DNA of 64,000 nucleotides from Flavobacteriales bacterium (lineage in GTDB: Bacteria; Bacteroidota; Bacteroidia; Flavobacteriales_F; PHOS-HE28): the NCBI GenBank assembly GCA_016721005.1, contig JADKJM010000014.1, forward strand, positions 1 through 64,000. The letters run 5' to 3'. A program made the translations under genes and the position numbers. The notes below the pieces were generated by a model that saw only the letters and a list, made by a program, of their open reading frames with translations, made no database searches and was not told the origin of the DNA. Position 1 is the first letter of the stretch. Each line of letters opens with the position of its first letter. Below are positions 1 through 9,698 of the stretch, one piece after another.

Positions 1-1300
1 CAAAGCCTGCGCGGCAAGAGCGGCGCCGAGCTGGAGAGCCACTACGTGAAACTGCTGGACAAGCTGGGCAAGGAGAAAGGCATGCTCGGCGACATCTTCG
101 TAAAAAGCCAGAACAAGATCACCGACCCCGCCAAACTGCACAAGCTGGTGCAGCTCATCGACAGCGAGAACTGGGTGGTGCTCGGCGCCGATGTGAAGGG
201 CGACATCTACGAGGGCCTCTTGCAGAAGAACGCCGAGGACACCAAGAGCGGGGCGGGCCAGTACTTCACACCGCGTCCGTTGATCCAAGCCATGGTGGAA
301 TGTGTGCGTCCGTTGCCGATGAAGACCATCGCCGACCCGGCCTGCGGCACCGGCGGTTTCTTCCTCGCGGCGTACGACTACCTCAACGACAAGAAGCACT
401 ACAGCCTGAACAAGGAGCAGCTGAAGTTCCTGAAGTACGAGACCTTCCGCGGCTGGGAGATCGTGGCCAGCACCGCGCGCCTCTGCCTCATGAACCTCTT
501 CCTGCACAACGTCGGCGACATGGACCACGAGAGCCCCATCGTCCGCGACGACAGTTTGCGCGCCGCACCGGACCGGAGCTACGACTACGTGCTCACCAAC
601 CCGCCCTTCGGCAAGAAGAGCAGCATCACCGTCACCAACGACGAAGGCGAGGAGAAGCGCGAGGCGCTCACCTACAACCGCCAGGACTTCTGGGCCACCA
701 CCAGCAACAAGCAGCTCAACTTCGTGCAGCACATCCGCAGCATGCTGAAGATCGGCGGCAGCGCCGCCGTGGTGCTGCCGGACAACGTGCTCTTCGAGGG
801 CGGCGCCGGCGAAACGGTGCGCAAGGAACTGCTGAAGACCACCGAGCTGCACACCATCCTGCGCCTTCCCACGGGTCTCTTCTATGCCCAAGGCGTAAAG
901 GCGAACGTGCTCTTCTTCGAGAACAAGCCCGCCAGCAAGAACGCCTGGACCAAGGAGGTGTGGATCTACGACTACCGCACCAACATCAAGCACACCCTGA
1001 AGACAGACCCACTCGCCTTCGAGGATCTGAAGGATTTCATCACCTGCTACAACCCGGCGGACCGGCACAAGCGCAAGGCGACTTGGTCGGAAAAGTCACC
1101 GGAGGGCCGTTGGCGCAAGTACAGCTACGCCGAGATCGTGGCCCGCGATAAGGCCAGCCTCGACATCTTCTGGCTGAAGGATGATAGTTTGGAGGACAGC
1201 GCGAATCTGCCGGAGCCGGGGTGCTCGCCGCGCAATCGTGGAGGACCTGGAAGTGGCGTTGGAGCAGTTCAAGATGATAGCTGGGGATCTGAACAAGTGA
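1..1300 (+). CDS. hsdM: Type I restriction-modification DNA methyltransferase subunit M (5'-partial, 3' frameshift)
   Basis: Adenine-N6 DNA methyltransferase subunit of a type I restriction-modification complex. The frame is open from base 1, so the N-terminal region lies outside the window. Visible are GAGQYFTPRPLI, the SAM-binding motif I DPACGTGGFF (334-363) and the catalytic motif IV NPPF (598-609). Near base 1215-1235 the reading frame changes: the starting frame runs on to 1347 with an arginine/glycine-rich nonsense tail, while the frame one base away reads IVEDLEVALEQFKMIAGD and stops at 1298-1300, the usual end of HsdM. I therefore place the end at 1300 and regard the junction as a one-base frameshift next to a GGGG run. 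No specificity subunit (hsdS) follows; the next gene is convergent and unrelated. Confidence 0.85.
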
Positions 1301-1413
1301 GACATGCACACCATTTGCCGCGATGGTCAGGATCACCGGGACCATGACAGAATCGTCTATGGACGGGATCGTCCTCGCTATCGCGAGTGCGGAGCTTAGC
1401 TGGTTACGTGTGC

Positions 1414-1956
1414 CTAGAACCTCCGCGGCGACCCCGCCTCGAGACCCTGCGTATTGCCGCGATCTGGTCCTGTAACCCTTTTCAGGACGAGACAGCCGTG
1501 GTTCATTCCCCGAAAGGGTCCCGCTACCATCCCCCACACCACCTTGTCTATCGGCAGGCTGAGGTCCTCCTCCCTCCCACCCTCGATCCGCCACCACCGG
1601 AAAACCTCCTGATCGCCCGGACCATTGATCCCGGTGAAGGGCGCAGTCACCACGGGGATCGCGGCGGGATCCGCCACGCGGAAGGTGTAGTACACGCTCA
1701 CCACTTGCATGGGGGTGTTGTGGAACGTGCTCTGCTGGAAGAAGTCCGTGGTGTAGAAGTGGTGGACATCGAGTGCTTCCACGCCGATCTCCTCGCGGAT
1801 CTCGCGGATCAGGCAATCCTTCAGCCCCTCGCCGAACTCCAACCCACCGCCGGGGAACTTGGTGATGCGCTGGCCTTTGATCAGCTCATCGGACACGAGG
1901 ACGGAGCCGTGATGGAGGAGCAGGCCATAGACGCGGATGGTGAAGCGGGGTTCCAT
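1414..1956 (-). CDS. NUDIX hydrolase
   Basis: Predicted pyrophosphohydrolase of the NUDIX superfamily, 180 residues. The NUDIX box is clear: GGGLEFGEGLKDCLIREIRE followed by EIG, matching GX5EX7REUXEEXGU with the metal-binding glutamates in place. The start at 1956 (MEPRFTIRVYG) gives a normal domain length; upstream in-frame codons lie inside mnmD in another frame. It begins 17 nt after the mnmD stop on the same strand, so the two are probably one transcript. The substrate cannot be told from sequence. The last 20 or so residues, rich in G, R and P, may be a poorly conserved extension. Confidence 0.85.
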   Translation of the reverse strand: MEPRFTIRVYGLLLHHGSVLVSDELIKGQRITKFPGGGLEFGEGLKDCLIREIREEIGVEALDVHHFYTTDFFQQSTFHNTPMQVVSVYYTFRVADPAAIPVVTAPFTGINGPGDQEVFRWWRIEGGREEDLSLPIDKVVWGMVAGPFRGMNHGCLVLKRVTGPDRGNTQGLEAGSPRRF

Positions 1957-1973
1957 TGCGTGCAAGATCGCGT

Positions 1974-2669
1974 TCAGGATGGTGCATTCGGTTTGATCGC
2001 CCGCAGCATCTCCTTCTTCCCCACGGGACCCGGGATCCGCGCCACGGTGAAGCCAGCGGCTTGCATCGCGCGACGCACATCGCCCTTTGCGCAGTACGTC
2101 ACCAATACACCGCCCGGTCGCAGTGCGTGAAGCATTCGCCGGAACACATCCACGGCCCACAACTCCGGTTGGGCCTTGGGTGCGAATGCATCGAAGTAGA
2201 CCACATCGAACTCCGCCGCCGCTTCGAATTCCTGCAACGGCGTCGCCAGCTTCCGGAAGGTGAGTCCGCCGAGCGGTACCTGCCAGTCGGAGGATGGTGA
2301 GGTCATGCGCTCGATGAAGGGTTCGTGCAATCCGGGCCATGCGAGATCCTCGCAATGCGCGAGCGCTTCAAGTTGCTCCTTGGGCAACGGGTGCGGTTCC
2401 AAGGCGGTGTACGTCACCGTGCATTTGCCTTCCAAGCAGCGCACCCACGTGAGCAACAGGTTCAGTCCCGTCCCCAGCCCGACCTCCAGCACATCCACCT
2501 GCTTCTTGCCCACGAACTCCAGCCCGGCCTTGATGAACACATGCGTGCTCTCCTGCACCGCCCCGTGTACGCTGTGGTAGAACACCTCCAGTTGCGGACT
2601 GTGCAACGTCAGGGACCCATCACCGGTGCGGCGCGTGATCAGGTCGGTCGGAAAAGGATCGGTATCCAT
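1974..2669 (-). CDS. mnmD: tRNA (5-methylaminomethyl-2-thiouridine)(34) methyltransferase MnmD
   Basis: SAM-dependent methyltransferase that carries out the last methylation step of mnm5s2U at the tRNA wobble position; in Bacteroidota it occurs as a stand-alone MnmD without the MnmC FAD domain. The SAM-binding loop is LEVGLGTGLN, the aromatic acidic motif is VVYFDAFAPKAQPELW, and the C-terminal end LVTYCAKGDVRRAMQAAGF is typical of the family. I chose the ATG at 2669 (MDTDPFPTD) over a GTG 9 nt upstream. It is divergent from the secreted protein at 2743 and is followed by the NUDIX gene. Confidence 0.9.
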   Translation of the reverse strand: MDTDPFPTDLITRRTGDGSLTLHSPQLEVFYHSVHGAVQESTHVFIKAGLEFVGKKQVDVLEVGLGTGLNLLLTWVRCLEGKCTVTYTALEPHPLPKEQLEALAHCEDLAWPGLHEPFIERMTSPSSDWQVPLGGLTFRKLATPLQEFEAAAEFDVVYFDAFAPKAQPELWAVDVFRRMLHALRPGGVLVTYCAKGDVRRAMQAAGFTVARIPGPVGKKEMLRAIKPNAPS

Positions 2670-2742
2670 GTATTGCACACTCCGGAAGTTGGTACCCGAT
2701 GCTGGGTCGGTCCGGCTACATTCGCAAACCTATCCCCTGCGC

Positions 2743-5262
2743 ATGAACCGTGTAGTGCTTTTCGTCCTCTTCATCGCTTCCGCAGCGATGTGCTCCGCGC
2801 AAAGCTGGGTGTCGCTCCTGCTGGATGACAGCACGAACATCCACGCGGTGAAGGCGGCATTCGATGAAGCATGGCAGGGGCGGCCGTACGAAAAGGGAAA
2901 AGGCTGGAAGCAATTCCAACGCTGGTACTGGTTCAACGACCAGCGCACGTGGCCCGATGGCGAACGCGTGGATCCCAGCACACGCATGGAAGCGAATGAG
3001 GCGGTGCGCACCATGCGCATGCAAGGTGTGGGCGCGCGTGATGAAGCGGTGTGGGAGTCGCTCGGCCCCACGAGTTGGTTGAGCATCAGCTACAACCCCG
3101 GCAACGGCCGCGTGAACACGGTGGTGGCCGATCCCGCCGATACGGACCTGCTCTATGCGGGTACCCCATCGAGCGGCTTGTGGCGAAGCACGAATGGTGG
3201 ATCGAACTGGGAGGCGCTCTTCACCGACCTGCCGAGCATGGGCGTGTCGGGCATCGCGATCGACACCATCGGCGACGGCATCATCTACATCGCCACGGGG
3301 GATGGTGATGGATCGGACACCTACAGCGCTGGCGTGCTGAAGAGCCTGGACAACGGGGCGACATGGGTGCCCACGGGCCTGAATTGGAACATCACCCAAT
3401 CCCGCACCACGCGCGCGTTGCGGATGAACCCGAACGATCCCACCAACTTGTACTGCGCGTCCAGCAATGGCCTCTACCGCACCGTGAACAGTGGCGACAC
3501 GTGGCAACAGATGAACAGCGGAAGTTTCCGCGACGTGGAATTCATGCCCGGCGATACCACGCTCGTGTTCGCGTGTACGAACCAGCTCTTCCGCAGCACC
3601 GCGAACGGATCGGCGTTCTCCATGTCGGGGATCACGGGACTTCCCCCGGAGAGTGAGGTCGGGCGCATGGCCGTGGCCGTGACACCTGCGGACCCGATGA
3701 CGGTGTACGTGTTGTGCAGCGCCGAATTCGACAACAGCTTCCTCGGCTTGTACCGCAGCACCGATGGCGGCTCAATGTTCGAACTGATGTCCGACTCGCC
3801 GAACATCTTCGGTTACGAGGATGACGGCAGCGACAGCGGCGGACAGTCCTGGTACGACATGGCCCTTGCCGTGGATCCGATGGATGCGAACACCGTGTAC
3901 ATCGGTGGGGTGAACGTGTGGAAGAGCGAGAACGGCGGGGTGGATTGGCAGATCATCTCGCACTGGGTCTTTCCCTCCGATGTGGGGTACACGCACGCGG
4001 ACATCCACTCGCTCGATTTCATCGGAAGCCATTTGTTCTGCGGATCCGACGGCGGCTTGCACCGCAATGAGAACGGGCTCGGGAACTGGACCGACCTCAG
4101 CGCAGGATTGGACATCATGCAATTCTACCGCCTCGGTGGAAGCGAACTCCTGCCGCAGTTGATCATGGCGGGCGCGCAAGACAATGGCAGCAACCGTTAC
4201 CAGAACGGAACATGGACGCACGTGTTCGGTGCGGATGGCATGGAAGCCGCCGTGGATCCCGAGGATCCGCAGATCGTGTACTGCTCCTCACAGAACGGTG
4301 GCTTGCGACGCTCCGATGATGGCGGTACCGAATGGATCGGCATCGGTGATGGCATACCCGATGAAGGCGCGTGGGTGACGCCCTTCGTATTGGATCCCAC
4401 CTGGCCCGGCCGCATCATCGCAGGCTATGTGAACCTTTGGGCATCGGATACGCGCGGTGACTCGTGGTACCAGCTCACGTACTGGGACGACGCGCAGAAG
4501 GTGCGCTGCATCGCGATCGCACCGAGTGATGGTTCGGTGATCTACGCCGCACGCGCCGACCGGGTGGAACACAGCTTGGATTTCGGCACGACATGGTCCG
4601 ATATCCGCCCCGGTCTTCCGAACAATGCACCGACCTCCATCGCGGTGGATGATGGTGATCCCTTGCACCTATGGATCTCCTTCTCCGGGACCTCCGCCAA
4701 CAGCAAGGTCTTCGAAAGCATGGATGGCGGCCTCTCGTGGAACAACCGCACGCTGAACCTGCCGAACACACCAGTGAACAGCGTAGTGGTGCAACCCGGC
4801 TCGCCGAACGGCCTTTACGTTGGCACGGACCTCGGCGTGTTCTACCTCGATGACTATTCGCCTACGTGGGTTCCTTACGGGGTGGGCATGCCGAACCTGG
4901 TGGTGAGCGAACTGGAGATCAACATGGCGACCGGGAAGTTGCGCGCGGCTACCTACGGAAGAGGGATCTGGCAGGCCGACCTGTACTTCTCACCGTTCGC
5001 GAATGTGCATGAGTCCTCACGGATCGAAGGTCCGCGGTTGCTTGCCTTGGATGGAGAAGGGCATTACCTGATCCAAGCACGGACCGGCGGGAAAGGGATC
5101 ACCGGCGTGCGGGTCCTGGATGCATTGGGAAGGATCGTGGATGAGCGTCGTCCTGCTGGAGCGTCGGAAACGATCGTCGATCTCTCCGACCGGAGCGCGG
5201 GTACGTACGCCGTCGTGATCATCACGAACGAGGGTGCGTGGTGCAAGCGCGTGGTGCGCTGA
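2743..5262 (+). CDS. Secreted BNR/VPS10-like beta-propeller protein with T9SS type A sorting domain
   Basis: Predicted exported protein of 839 residues. The start at 2743 gives a signal peptide (MNRVVLFVLFIASAAMCSAQ) and replaces a longer open frame that begins inside mnmD. The body carries many Asp-box/BNR motifs of the form S-x-D/N-x-G-x-x-W (for example WRSTNGGSNW, LKSLDNGATW, YRTVNSGDTW, WKSENGGVDW, ESMDGGLSW), as in sortilin/VPS10 or sialidase-like propellers. The last 80 residues (RVLDALGRIVDE ... GTYAVVIITNEGAWCKRVVR) look like a T9SS type A C-terminal domain, so the protein should be exported and surface-anchored or released. No catalytic residues of a sialidase could be assigned. It ends 5 nt before the convergent PorE-like gene. 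Confidence 0.85.
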   Translation: MNRVVLFVLFIASAAMCSAQSWVSLLLDDSTNIHAVKAAFDEAWQGRPYEKGKGWKQFQRWYWFNDQRTWPDGERVDPSTRMEANEAVRTMRMQGVGARDEAVWESLGPTSWLSISYNPGNGRVNTVVADPADTDLLYAGTPSSGLWRSTNGGSNWEALFTDLPSMGVSGIAIDTIGDGIIYIATGDGDGSDTYSAGVLKSLDNGATWVPTGLNWNITQSRTTRALRMNPNDPTNLYCASSNGLYRTVNSGDTWQQMNSGSFRDVEFMPGDTTLVFACTNQLFRSTANGSAFSMSGITGLPPESEVGRMAVAVTPADPMTVYVLCSAEFDNSFLGLYRSTDGGSMFELMSDSPNIFGYEDDGSDSGGQSWYDMALAVDPMDANTVYIGGVNVWKSENGGVDWQIISHWVFPSDVGYTHADIHSLDFIGSHLFCGSDGGLHRNENGLGNWTDLSAGLDIMQFYRLGGSELLPQLIMAGAQDNGSNRYQNGTWTHVFGADGMEAAVDPEDPQIVYCSSQNGGLRRSDDGGTEWIGIGDGIPDEGAWVTPFVLDPTWPGRIIAGYVNLWASDTRGDSWYQLTYWDDAQKVRCIAIAPSDGSVIYAARADRVEHSLDFGTTWSDIRPGLPNNAPTSIAVDDGDPLHLWISFSGTSANSKVFESMDGGLSWNNRTLNLPNTPVNSVVVQPGSPNGLYVGTDLGVFYLDDYSPTWVPYGVGMPNLVVSELEINMATGKLRAATYGRGIWQADLYFSPFANVHESSRIEGPRLLALDGEGHYLIQARTGGKGITGVRVLDALGRIVDERRPAGASETIVDLSDRSAGTYAVVIITNEGAWCKRVVR

Positions 5263-5267
5263 CCGAT

Positions 5268-7268
5268 CTACATCACTTCGATCTCCGTGCGCCGGTTCAA
5301 CGCCTTGTTGGCATCCGTGTCGTTCGGTGCCACGGGCTTTGTGGCACCTTTCCCAATGGCCACCAGACGATCGGCCGCGATGCCTTGCGCGATGAGGTGA
5401 TCACGGACGGCGTTGGCCCGGGCTTCGGAGAGGGACTGGTTCAAGGCATCGTTGCCATCACTGTCCGTGTGGCCACTGATCTCCAAGCGCAACGATGAAT
5501 TCTTCTCCAGCAGCGCTTTCAATTGTGCCAGTTCGGCCAGGGATCCGGGTTGCAGTTCCGCACTTGCCGTGGCGAAGAACAGGTTGCGCATGATCGCCTC
5601 CTTGCCCTTTTCCAGCGACATCAGTTCCACGTTCAGGTCCATGTTCATTCCGCGTTCGCCCTTGGGTACGCGGATGTTCTCGGAGTGGATGAGGTAGCCA
5701 TCGGACTTCACATACATCGCATACTCCTTCCCTGCGGGAACGGCCACCATGTACTCCCCGTTCGATGCATCGCTGCGGAAACTCGCCGTGAGTGTGGCGT
5801 CGTTCAGGTCCACCAGTTCAATGGTGGCTTCCATACCGTTGAGGTAGTGGAGCGATCGGATATAGCCCTTGATCAGGACGGACATGGGCGTTTCCTCGGG
5901 CAGCACCGCGGCACCTGCTGCGCTCGCGGTCGGTTCGCCGGGTCCGGAAGCCGGATCCGGCAGGAACTCGACGGCGTAGAGATCATCCTCGCCCAGGCCA
6001 TCGGCGCGGTAGGAGCTCATATAGCCGTTCGTCCCGTCGGCACTGAGCACGAAGAACAGGTCATCATCCGGTGAATTGATCGGCCAGCCCATGTTCTCGG
6101 CTTTCGTCCAATGCCCATCGATCAATTGTGAGCGGAAGACGTCGTAGCCTCCCATGCTGTTGTGGCCCTTGCTGCTGAAATAGATGGTGCGACCATCGGG
6201 GTGTACCACCACGCCTTCCTCGTCGTAAATGGTGTTCACGTTGGGACCCAGGTTCTCCGCAGGTCCCCATTCACTTATTGCTGCATCCCAATGACTGCGG
6301 TAGATGTCCTGGCCACCCACATTATCATCCGGTCGCTCGCTCACGAAGTAGAGCCATTGCCGGTCGAAACTGTACCACGCGCTGCTTTCATGGCTGGGTG
6401 TGTTCACGTTCGATCCGAGCGCGACGGGTTCGCTCCAATGCTCACCGGTGCGGCGGCTTTCATAGAGATCCCCGGCGCCGTCGTGATCGCGGTAGATGAG
6501 CATGGTACGGCCATCGTTGAACAAGCCGACGCTGGCATCGTTCCCTGCGGTGTTCACCGGAGCCGGAAGACGGGTTGCCGTGTGCCAACCCGAAGGTCCG
6601 CGTTGGCTCATATACACATCCTCGAAGTAGTCGCCGGTCACCTTGTTCACCTTGGCATCCGCTGAAGCAGGACGACGGGAGGTGAAGAACAACAGGGATG
6701 CGTCGGCGTTGACCACAGCGCCGTAATCCGCCTGGGCGGTGTTGATGCCCTCCCCCATGTTCTGCACGCGCACTTGCGCCGGCGCGGCCATCAGGGCGCG
6801 TCCGTTCCGGCATTCACTGATGTGCTTGTCGGTGGTGTTGTACAGCGGTTCAGGGTCCTGGTAGGGGTTCTGCTTCTTGTGCCGATCATACGCAGCGATG
6901 GCGGCATCCCATTGCGCATTCAACTGGTGGGAATAGCCCAGCAGGAACTGTACGTGCGGCAGATCGGGTTGCACAGTTGCCGCCTTCAAGAAATACGGCA
7001 ATGCCTTATGCCGGTATGGTCCGTTCAATTGGCAGAGACCCATGCGGATGTTCACTTCGGGATCATCCGGGAGAATGGAAAGGGCCTGTTCGTAAAGGAT
7101 CCCGGTCTGCACGAAGACCGCGTTCCCGTCCCGTTCCAAGCGATCGGCACGCTTCAGCAGGTCGAGGACCGCCTTGTTCGTGATGGCGGTTTGGGCCAAC
7201 GCGGTGCTGAACGAAATGAAAAGGGCCATCAACGCCAGCGGTCCCAACGTTCTGCGGAGGTGTCGCAT
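5268..7268 (-). CDS. PorE-like envelope protein: TPR, PD40/WD40 propeller, CRD and OmpA domain
   Basis: Protein of about 666 residues with signal peptide (MRHLRRTLGPLALMALFISFSTALAQ). Domain order: TPR-like helices (AVFVQTGILYEQALSILPDD ... HKALPYFLKAATVQPD), a PD40/WD40-type propeller (LLFFTSRRPA, MLIYRDHDGAGDLYESRR, LYFVSERPDDNVGGQDIY, IYFSSKGHNSMGGYDVF), a carboxypeptidase-regulatory-like beta domain (VLIKGYIRSLHYLNGMEATI), and a C-terminal OmpA peptidoglycan-binding domain (LEISGHTDSDG, LSEARANAVRDHLIAQGI, NRRTEIEV). This order is that of PorE of the type IX secretion machinery, though several Bacteroidota paralogues share it, so PorE itself is an inference. I placed the start at 7268, immediately before the signal peptide; an ATG at 7286 is possible. 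It is divergent from the aminopeptidase gene. Confidence 0.8.
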   Translation of the reverse strand: MRHLRRTLGPLALMALFISFSTALAQTAITNKAVLDLLKRADRLERDGNAVFVQTGILYEQALSILPDDPEVNIRMGLCQLNGPYRHKALPYFLKAATVQPDLPHVQFLLGYSHQLNAQWDAAIAAYDRHKKQNPYQDPEPLYNTTDKHISECRNGRALMAAPAQVRVQNMGEGINTAQADYGAVVNADASLLFFTSRRPASADAKVNKVTGDYFEDVYMSQRGPSGWHTATRLPAPVNTAGNDASVGLFNDGRTMLIYRDHDGAGDLYESRRTGEHWSEPVALGSNVNTPSHESSAWYSFDRQWLYFVSERPDDNVGGQDIYRSHWDAAISEWGPAENLGPNVNTIYDEEGVVVHPDGRTIYFSSKGHNSMGGYDVFRSQLIDGHWTKAENMGWPINSPDDDLFFVLSADGTNGYMSSYRADGLGEDDLYAVEFLPDPASGPGEPTASAAGAAVLPEETPMSVLIKGYIRSLHYLNGMEATIELVDLNDATLTASFRSDASNGEYMVAVPAGKEYAMYVKSDGYLIHSENIRVPKGERGMNMDLNVELMSLEKGKEAIMRNLFFATASAELQPGSLAELAQLKALLEKNSSLRLEISGHTDSDGNDALNQSLSEARANAVRDHLIAQGIAADRLVAIGKGATKPVAPNDTDANKALNRRTEIEVM

Positions 7269-7345
7269 AGCAGGTTCGGAGTTCATGAAAAGCGATCGTT
7301 CATACGCTGCTGGAACCAAAGGGTTGCCGGGGTGGTGGGCATCGC

Positions 7346-7353
7346 TACTTTCG
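7346..7353 (+). promoter_or_regulatory. Putative -7 box TACTTTCG upstream of the M42 aminopeptidase gene
   Basis: Matches the Bacteroidota RpoD -7 consensus TANNTTTG at 7 of 8 positions and lies 37 nt before the ATG at 7391. No clear -33 TTTG was seen. Confidence 0.4.
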
Positions 7354-7390
7354 CCCCCGTTCGATCCGGCAAAGCGGATCGACCACACGA

Positions 7391-8512
7391 ATGGCCAAGA
7401 AGAAGAAGAAAGCAACGACCGCCAAGGCGCCCAAGACCATCCTCACCAAGGACTCGCTTCAATTCCTGGAGCGCTACCTGAACAACGCCTCCCCCACGGG
7501 ATTCGAGAGCGCAGGCCAGAAGCTCTGGCTGGAGTACCTCAAGCCCTACGTGGATGATCACTTCGTGGACGCATACGGCACCACGGTGGGCGTGATCAAC
7601 CCGACTGCGAAATACAAGGTGGTGATCGAGGCCCACGCCGACGAGATCAGCTGGTTCGTTCACTACATCACCAAGGAGGGCTTCATCTACGTGCGCCGCA
7701 ATGGCGGCAGTGATCACATGATCGCGCCGAGCATGCGGGTGAACATCCACACGGACAAGGGCATCGTGAAAGCGGTGTTCGGTTGGCCGGCGATCCACGT
7801 GCGCAACGCAAAACCGGAGGTGGCGCCCACCACGGACAACATCTTCCTGGACTGCGGCTGCGCAAGCAAGGAGGAAGTGGAGAAACTCGGCGTACATGTG
7901 GGCTGCGTGGTCACCTTCGTGGATGAGTTCATGGTTCTCAACGGCCACAACTTCACCGGCCGCGCGTTGGACAACCGCATGGGTGGGTTCATGATCGCGG
8001 AAGTGGCGCGACTGATCAAGGAGAAGAAGGAGAAACTGCCCTTCGGATTGTACATCACCAACAGTGTGCAAGAGGAAGTGGGCCTTCGCGGCGCGGAGAT
8101 GATCGTGGAGCGCATCCGTCCGGACCTCGCCATCATCACGGATGTCACGCACGACACGCAGACGCCGATGATGAGCAAGGTACAGAGCGGCGACATCGCC
8201 TGCGGGAAAGGACCCGTGTTGAGCTACGCGCCCGCCGTCCACAACAACGTGCTGCGGCATATCGTGCGCACTGCGGAAACGGAGAAGATCCCCTTCCAAC
8301 GGCTCGCCGCCAGTCGCGCCACGGGAACCGATACCGATGCGTTCGCGTATGGCGCTTCGGGTGTGCCCAGTGCGCTCATCAGCCTTCCATTGCGTTACAT
8401 GCACACGACCGTGGAGACCGTTCACCGCGACGATGTGGAGAATGTGATCCGCCTGATCCACGCCAGCGTGAAGGGGATCAAGCCCGGGCAGGACATGCGC
8501 TACTTCAAGTAG
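7391..8512 (+). CDS. M42 family metallopeptidase (glutamyl aminopeptidase/endoglucanase M type)
   Basis: Cytosolic dinuclear-metal aminopeptidase of 373 residues, the usual length for M42 (FrvX/YsdC/PepA-tetrahedral family). Recognisable metal and catalytic motifs: SPTGFES near the start, VIEAHADEISWFV (first metal ligand H and catalytic D), the LDNRMGG aspartate, VQEEVGLRGAEM with the tandem glutamates, and ITDVTHDT. A lysine-rich N-terminus (MAKKKKKATTAKAPK) is an addition to the family core. The stop at 8510-8512 is directly followed by the ATG of the next gene, so the two are likely cotranscribed. Confidence 0.9.
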   Translation: MAKKKKKATTAKAPKTILTKDSLQFLERYLNNASPTGFESAGQKLWLEYLKPYVDDHFVDAYGTTVGVINPTAKYKVVIEAHADEISWFVHYITKEGFIYVRRNGGSDHMIAPSMRVNIHTDKGIVKAVFGWPAIHVRNAKPEVAPTTDNIFLDCGCASKEEVEKLGVHVGCVVTFVDEFMVLNGHNFTGRALDNRMGGFMIAEVARLIKEKKEKLPFGLYITNSVQEEVGLRGAEMIVERIRPDLAIITDVTHDTQTPMMSKVQSGDIACGKGPVLSYAPAVHNNVLRHIVRTAETEKIPFQRLAASRATGTDTDAFAYGASGVPSALISLPLRYMHTTVETVHRDDVENVIRLIHASVKGIKPGQDMRYFK

Positions 8513-9190
8513 ATGCGCTTCGAGTTGCCGGACAATGCACGGGAGGCGTTCCAATTCCTCGCGTTGGCATTGGGTGCGGTCCTGTTGCTCCGGTGGGCAC
8601 ATTGGGGACTGGAAAGCTGGTTGGCGCCACCGTTGACGACGGCATTGTCCGTTTCCATCGCAGGTCTTCGCTGCGGATACCTGATCGGTGATCACCACAC
8701 ATGGGTGGTTGGCGGGCAGGATCTTCCGGGCCGGGTGGCCCTCGCGGTATTGTTGTCCTTGGTCGGCGGTCTTGGCGGTGCGGCGTTCGGATGGCTCGTG
8801 AAGCGCAAGTGGAACCCGAAGCGTGGGCGCCCGGTGGTCGTTGGTGCGCGAGCTGGCATCCTGGTCTCTTTGGTGTGTGGCTTGGCCAGTGCGCTCTTCG
8901 TTCCACCCGTGTCGGTATCGCTCTCGGATGAAGGCCCCGTGCTGATCCAACGTCCGGAATTCTTCCACACGCTCGGTCTTCCCTTCACACCGGAACGGAC
9001 ATTGATCCCGTGGTCCACGGTCACTGCCGCTGAAGTACACACCGATGAACAGGTGTGGATGGTGGTCCTGGAAACCCCGGGGCGCGGGTTCGTGGTCGCC
9101 GAAGGCACGGATGGTCTTCCGGAAGCCGCTCGGGCAACGCGCTTCGCGGAAGCCTTGAACGCTGCGCAGAAGGCACACGCGCATCCGTGA
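8513..9190 (+). CDS. Hypothetical inner-membrane protein
   Basis: Unrecognised protein of 225 residues whose ATG abuts the stop codon of the M42 peptidase. Three or four hydrophobic segments are visible: AFQFLALALGAVLLLRWAHW, VALAVLLSLVGGLGGAAFGW and GILVSLVCGLASALFVPPV, followed by a soluble C-terminal part (ERTLIPWSTVTAAEVHTDEQ) that resembles a PH-like strand pattern. The segment LIPWSTVTAAEV is reminiscent of bacterial PH-domain membrane proteins, but this is a weak impression. Function unknown. Confidence 0.7.
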   Translation: MRFELPDNAREAFQFLALALGAVLLLRWAHWGLESWLAPPLTTALSVSIAGLRCGYLIGDHHTWVVGGQDLPGRVALAVLLSLVGGLGGAAFGWLVKRKWNPKRGRPVVVGARAGILVSLVCGLASALFVPPVSVSLSDEGPVLIQRPEFFHTLGLPFTPERTLIPWSTVTAAEVHTDEQVWMVVLETPGRGFVVAEGTDGLPEAARATRFAEALNAAQKAHAHP

Positions 9191-9240
9191 ACGATCGATC
9201 CGCTCGACTTTCCCCCATGATAGCTCCAACTTAGCGGGCC

Positions 9241-9678
9241 ATGCGGGTCCGTTTCATCAAGGTCACCGATACCCATCCCTTGCGTTTGCTGGTCCTCCGG
9301 CCGGGCGGAACGCAGGAGGATGTGGAGTTCGCCAACGACCGCCTTGCCGGGGCATTCCACCTTGGCGTATTCGTGAGCATCGAAACCGTCTGCGTCGCTT
9401 CCTTCTATCCGGAGAAGAACGACACATTGCGCGGCTGGAAACAGTACCGGTTGCGCGGCATGGCCACCCATCCGGATCATCGGAGCCGGGGTGCCGGAGA
9501 GAAATTGATGCGCTTCGCGATGGATCACCTGCATGCACAGAACGCCGATCTGTTGTGGTGCAACGCACGGATCAAGGCGGTGCCGTTCTATGAACGCCTC
9601 GGTCTCGTGGTGGTCGGTGATGCGTTCGAGATCGCCGGCATCGGGACGCACTACCTGATGCAACGCAGGATCCCCTGA
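9241..9678 (+). CDS. GNAT family N-acetyltransferase
   Basis: 145-residue acetyl-CoA-dependent N-acyltransferase. The acetyl-CoA-binding motif A is seen as LRGMATHPDHRSRGAGEKLM (the Q/RxxGxG/A pyrophosphate loop is RSRGAG), followed by motif B LLWCNARIKAVPFYERLGL, typical of YitI/ElaA-like members. The substrate cannot be inferred. It stands alone between two membrane protein genes, starting 50 nt after the preceding stop; the spacer contains the sequence CAACTTAGC near the start, a weak -7 box candidate. Confidence 0.85.
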   Translation: MRVRFIKVTDTHPLRLLVLRPGGTQEDVEFANDRLAGAFHLGVFVSIETVCVASFYPEKNDTLRGWKQYRLRGMATHPDHRSRGAGEKLMRFAMDHLHAQNADLLWCNARIKAVPFYERLGLVVVGDAFEIAGIGTHYLMQRRIP

Positions 9679-9698
9679 TCGTTCAGTCAGCGGTAAAC

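Noticed and set aside
2689..2724. Promoter for the 2743 gene (TTG at 2689 and TACATTCG at 2717)
   Set aside because: The -7-like box is fair, but the spacing of 25 nt to the TTG does not fit the -33/-7 pattern.
7283..9229. Minus-strand open frame of 648 codons across the M42 peptidase and the membrane protein
   Set aside because: Antisense shadow in GC-rich DNA; both plus-strand genes show proper motifs and adjacency.
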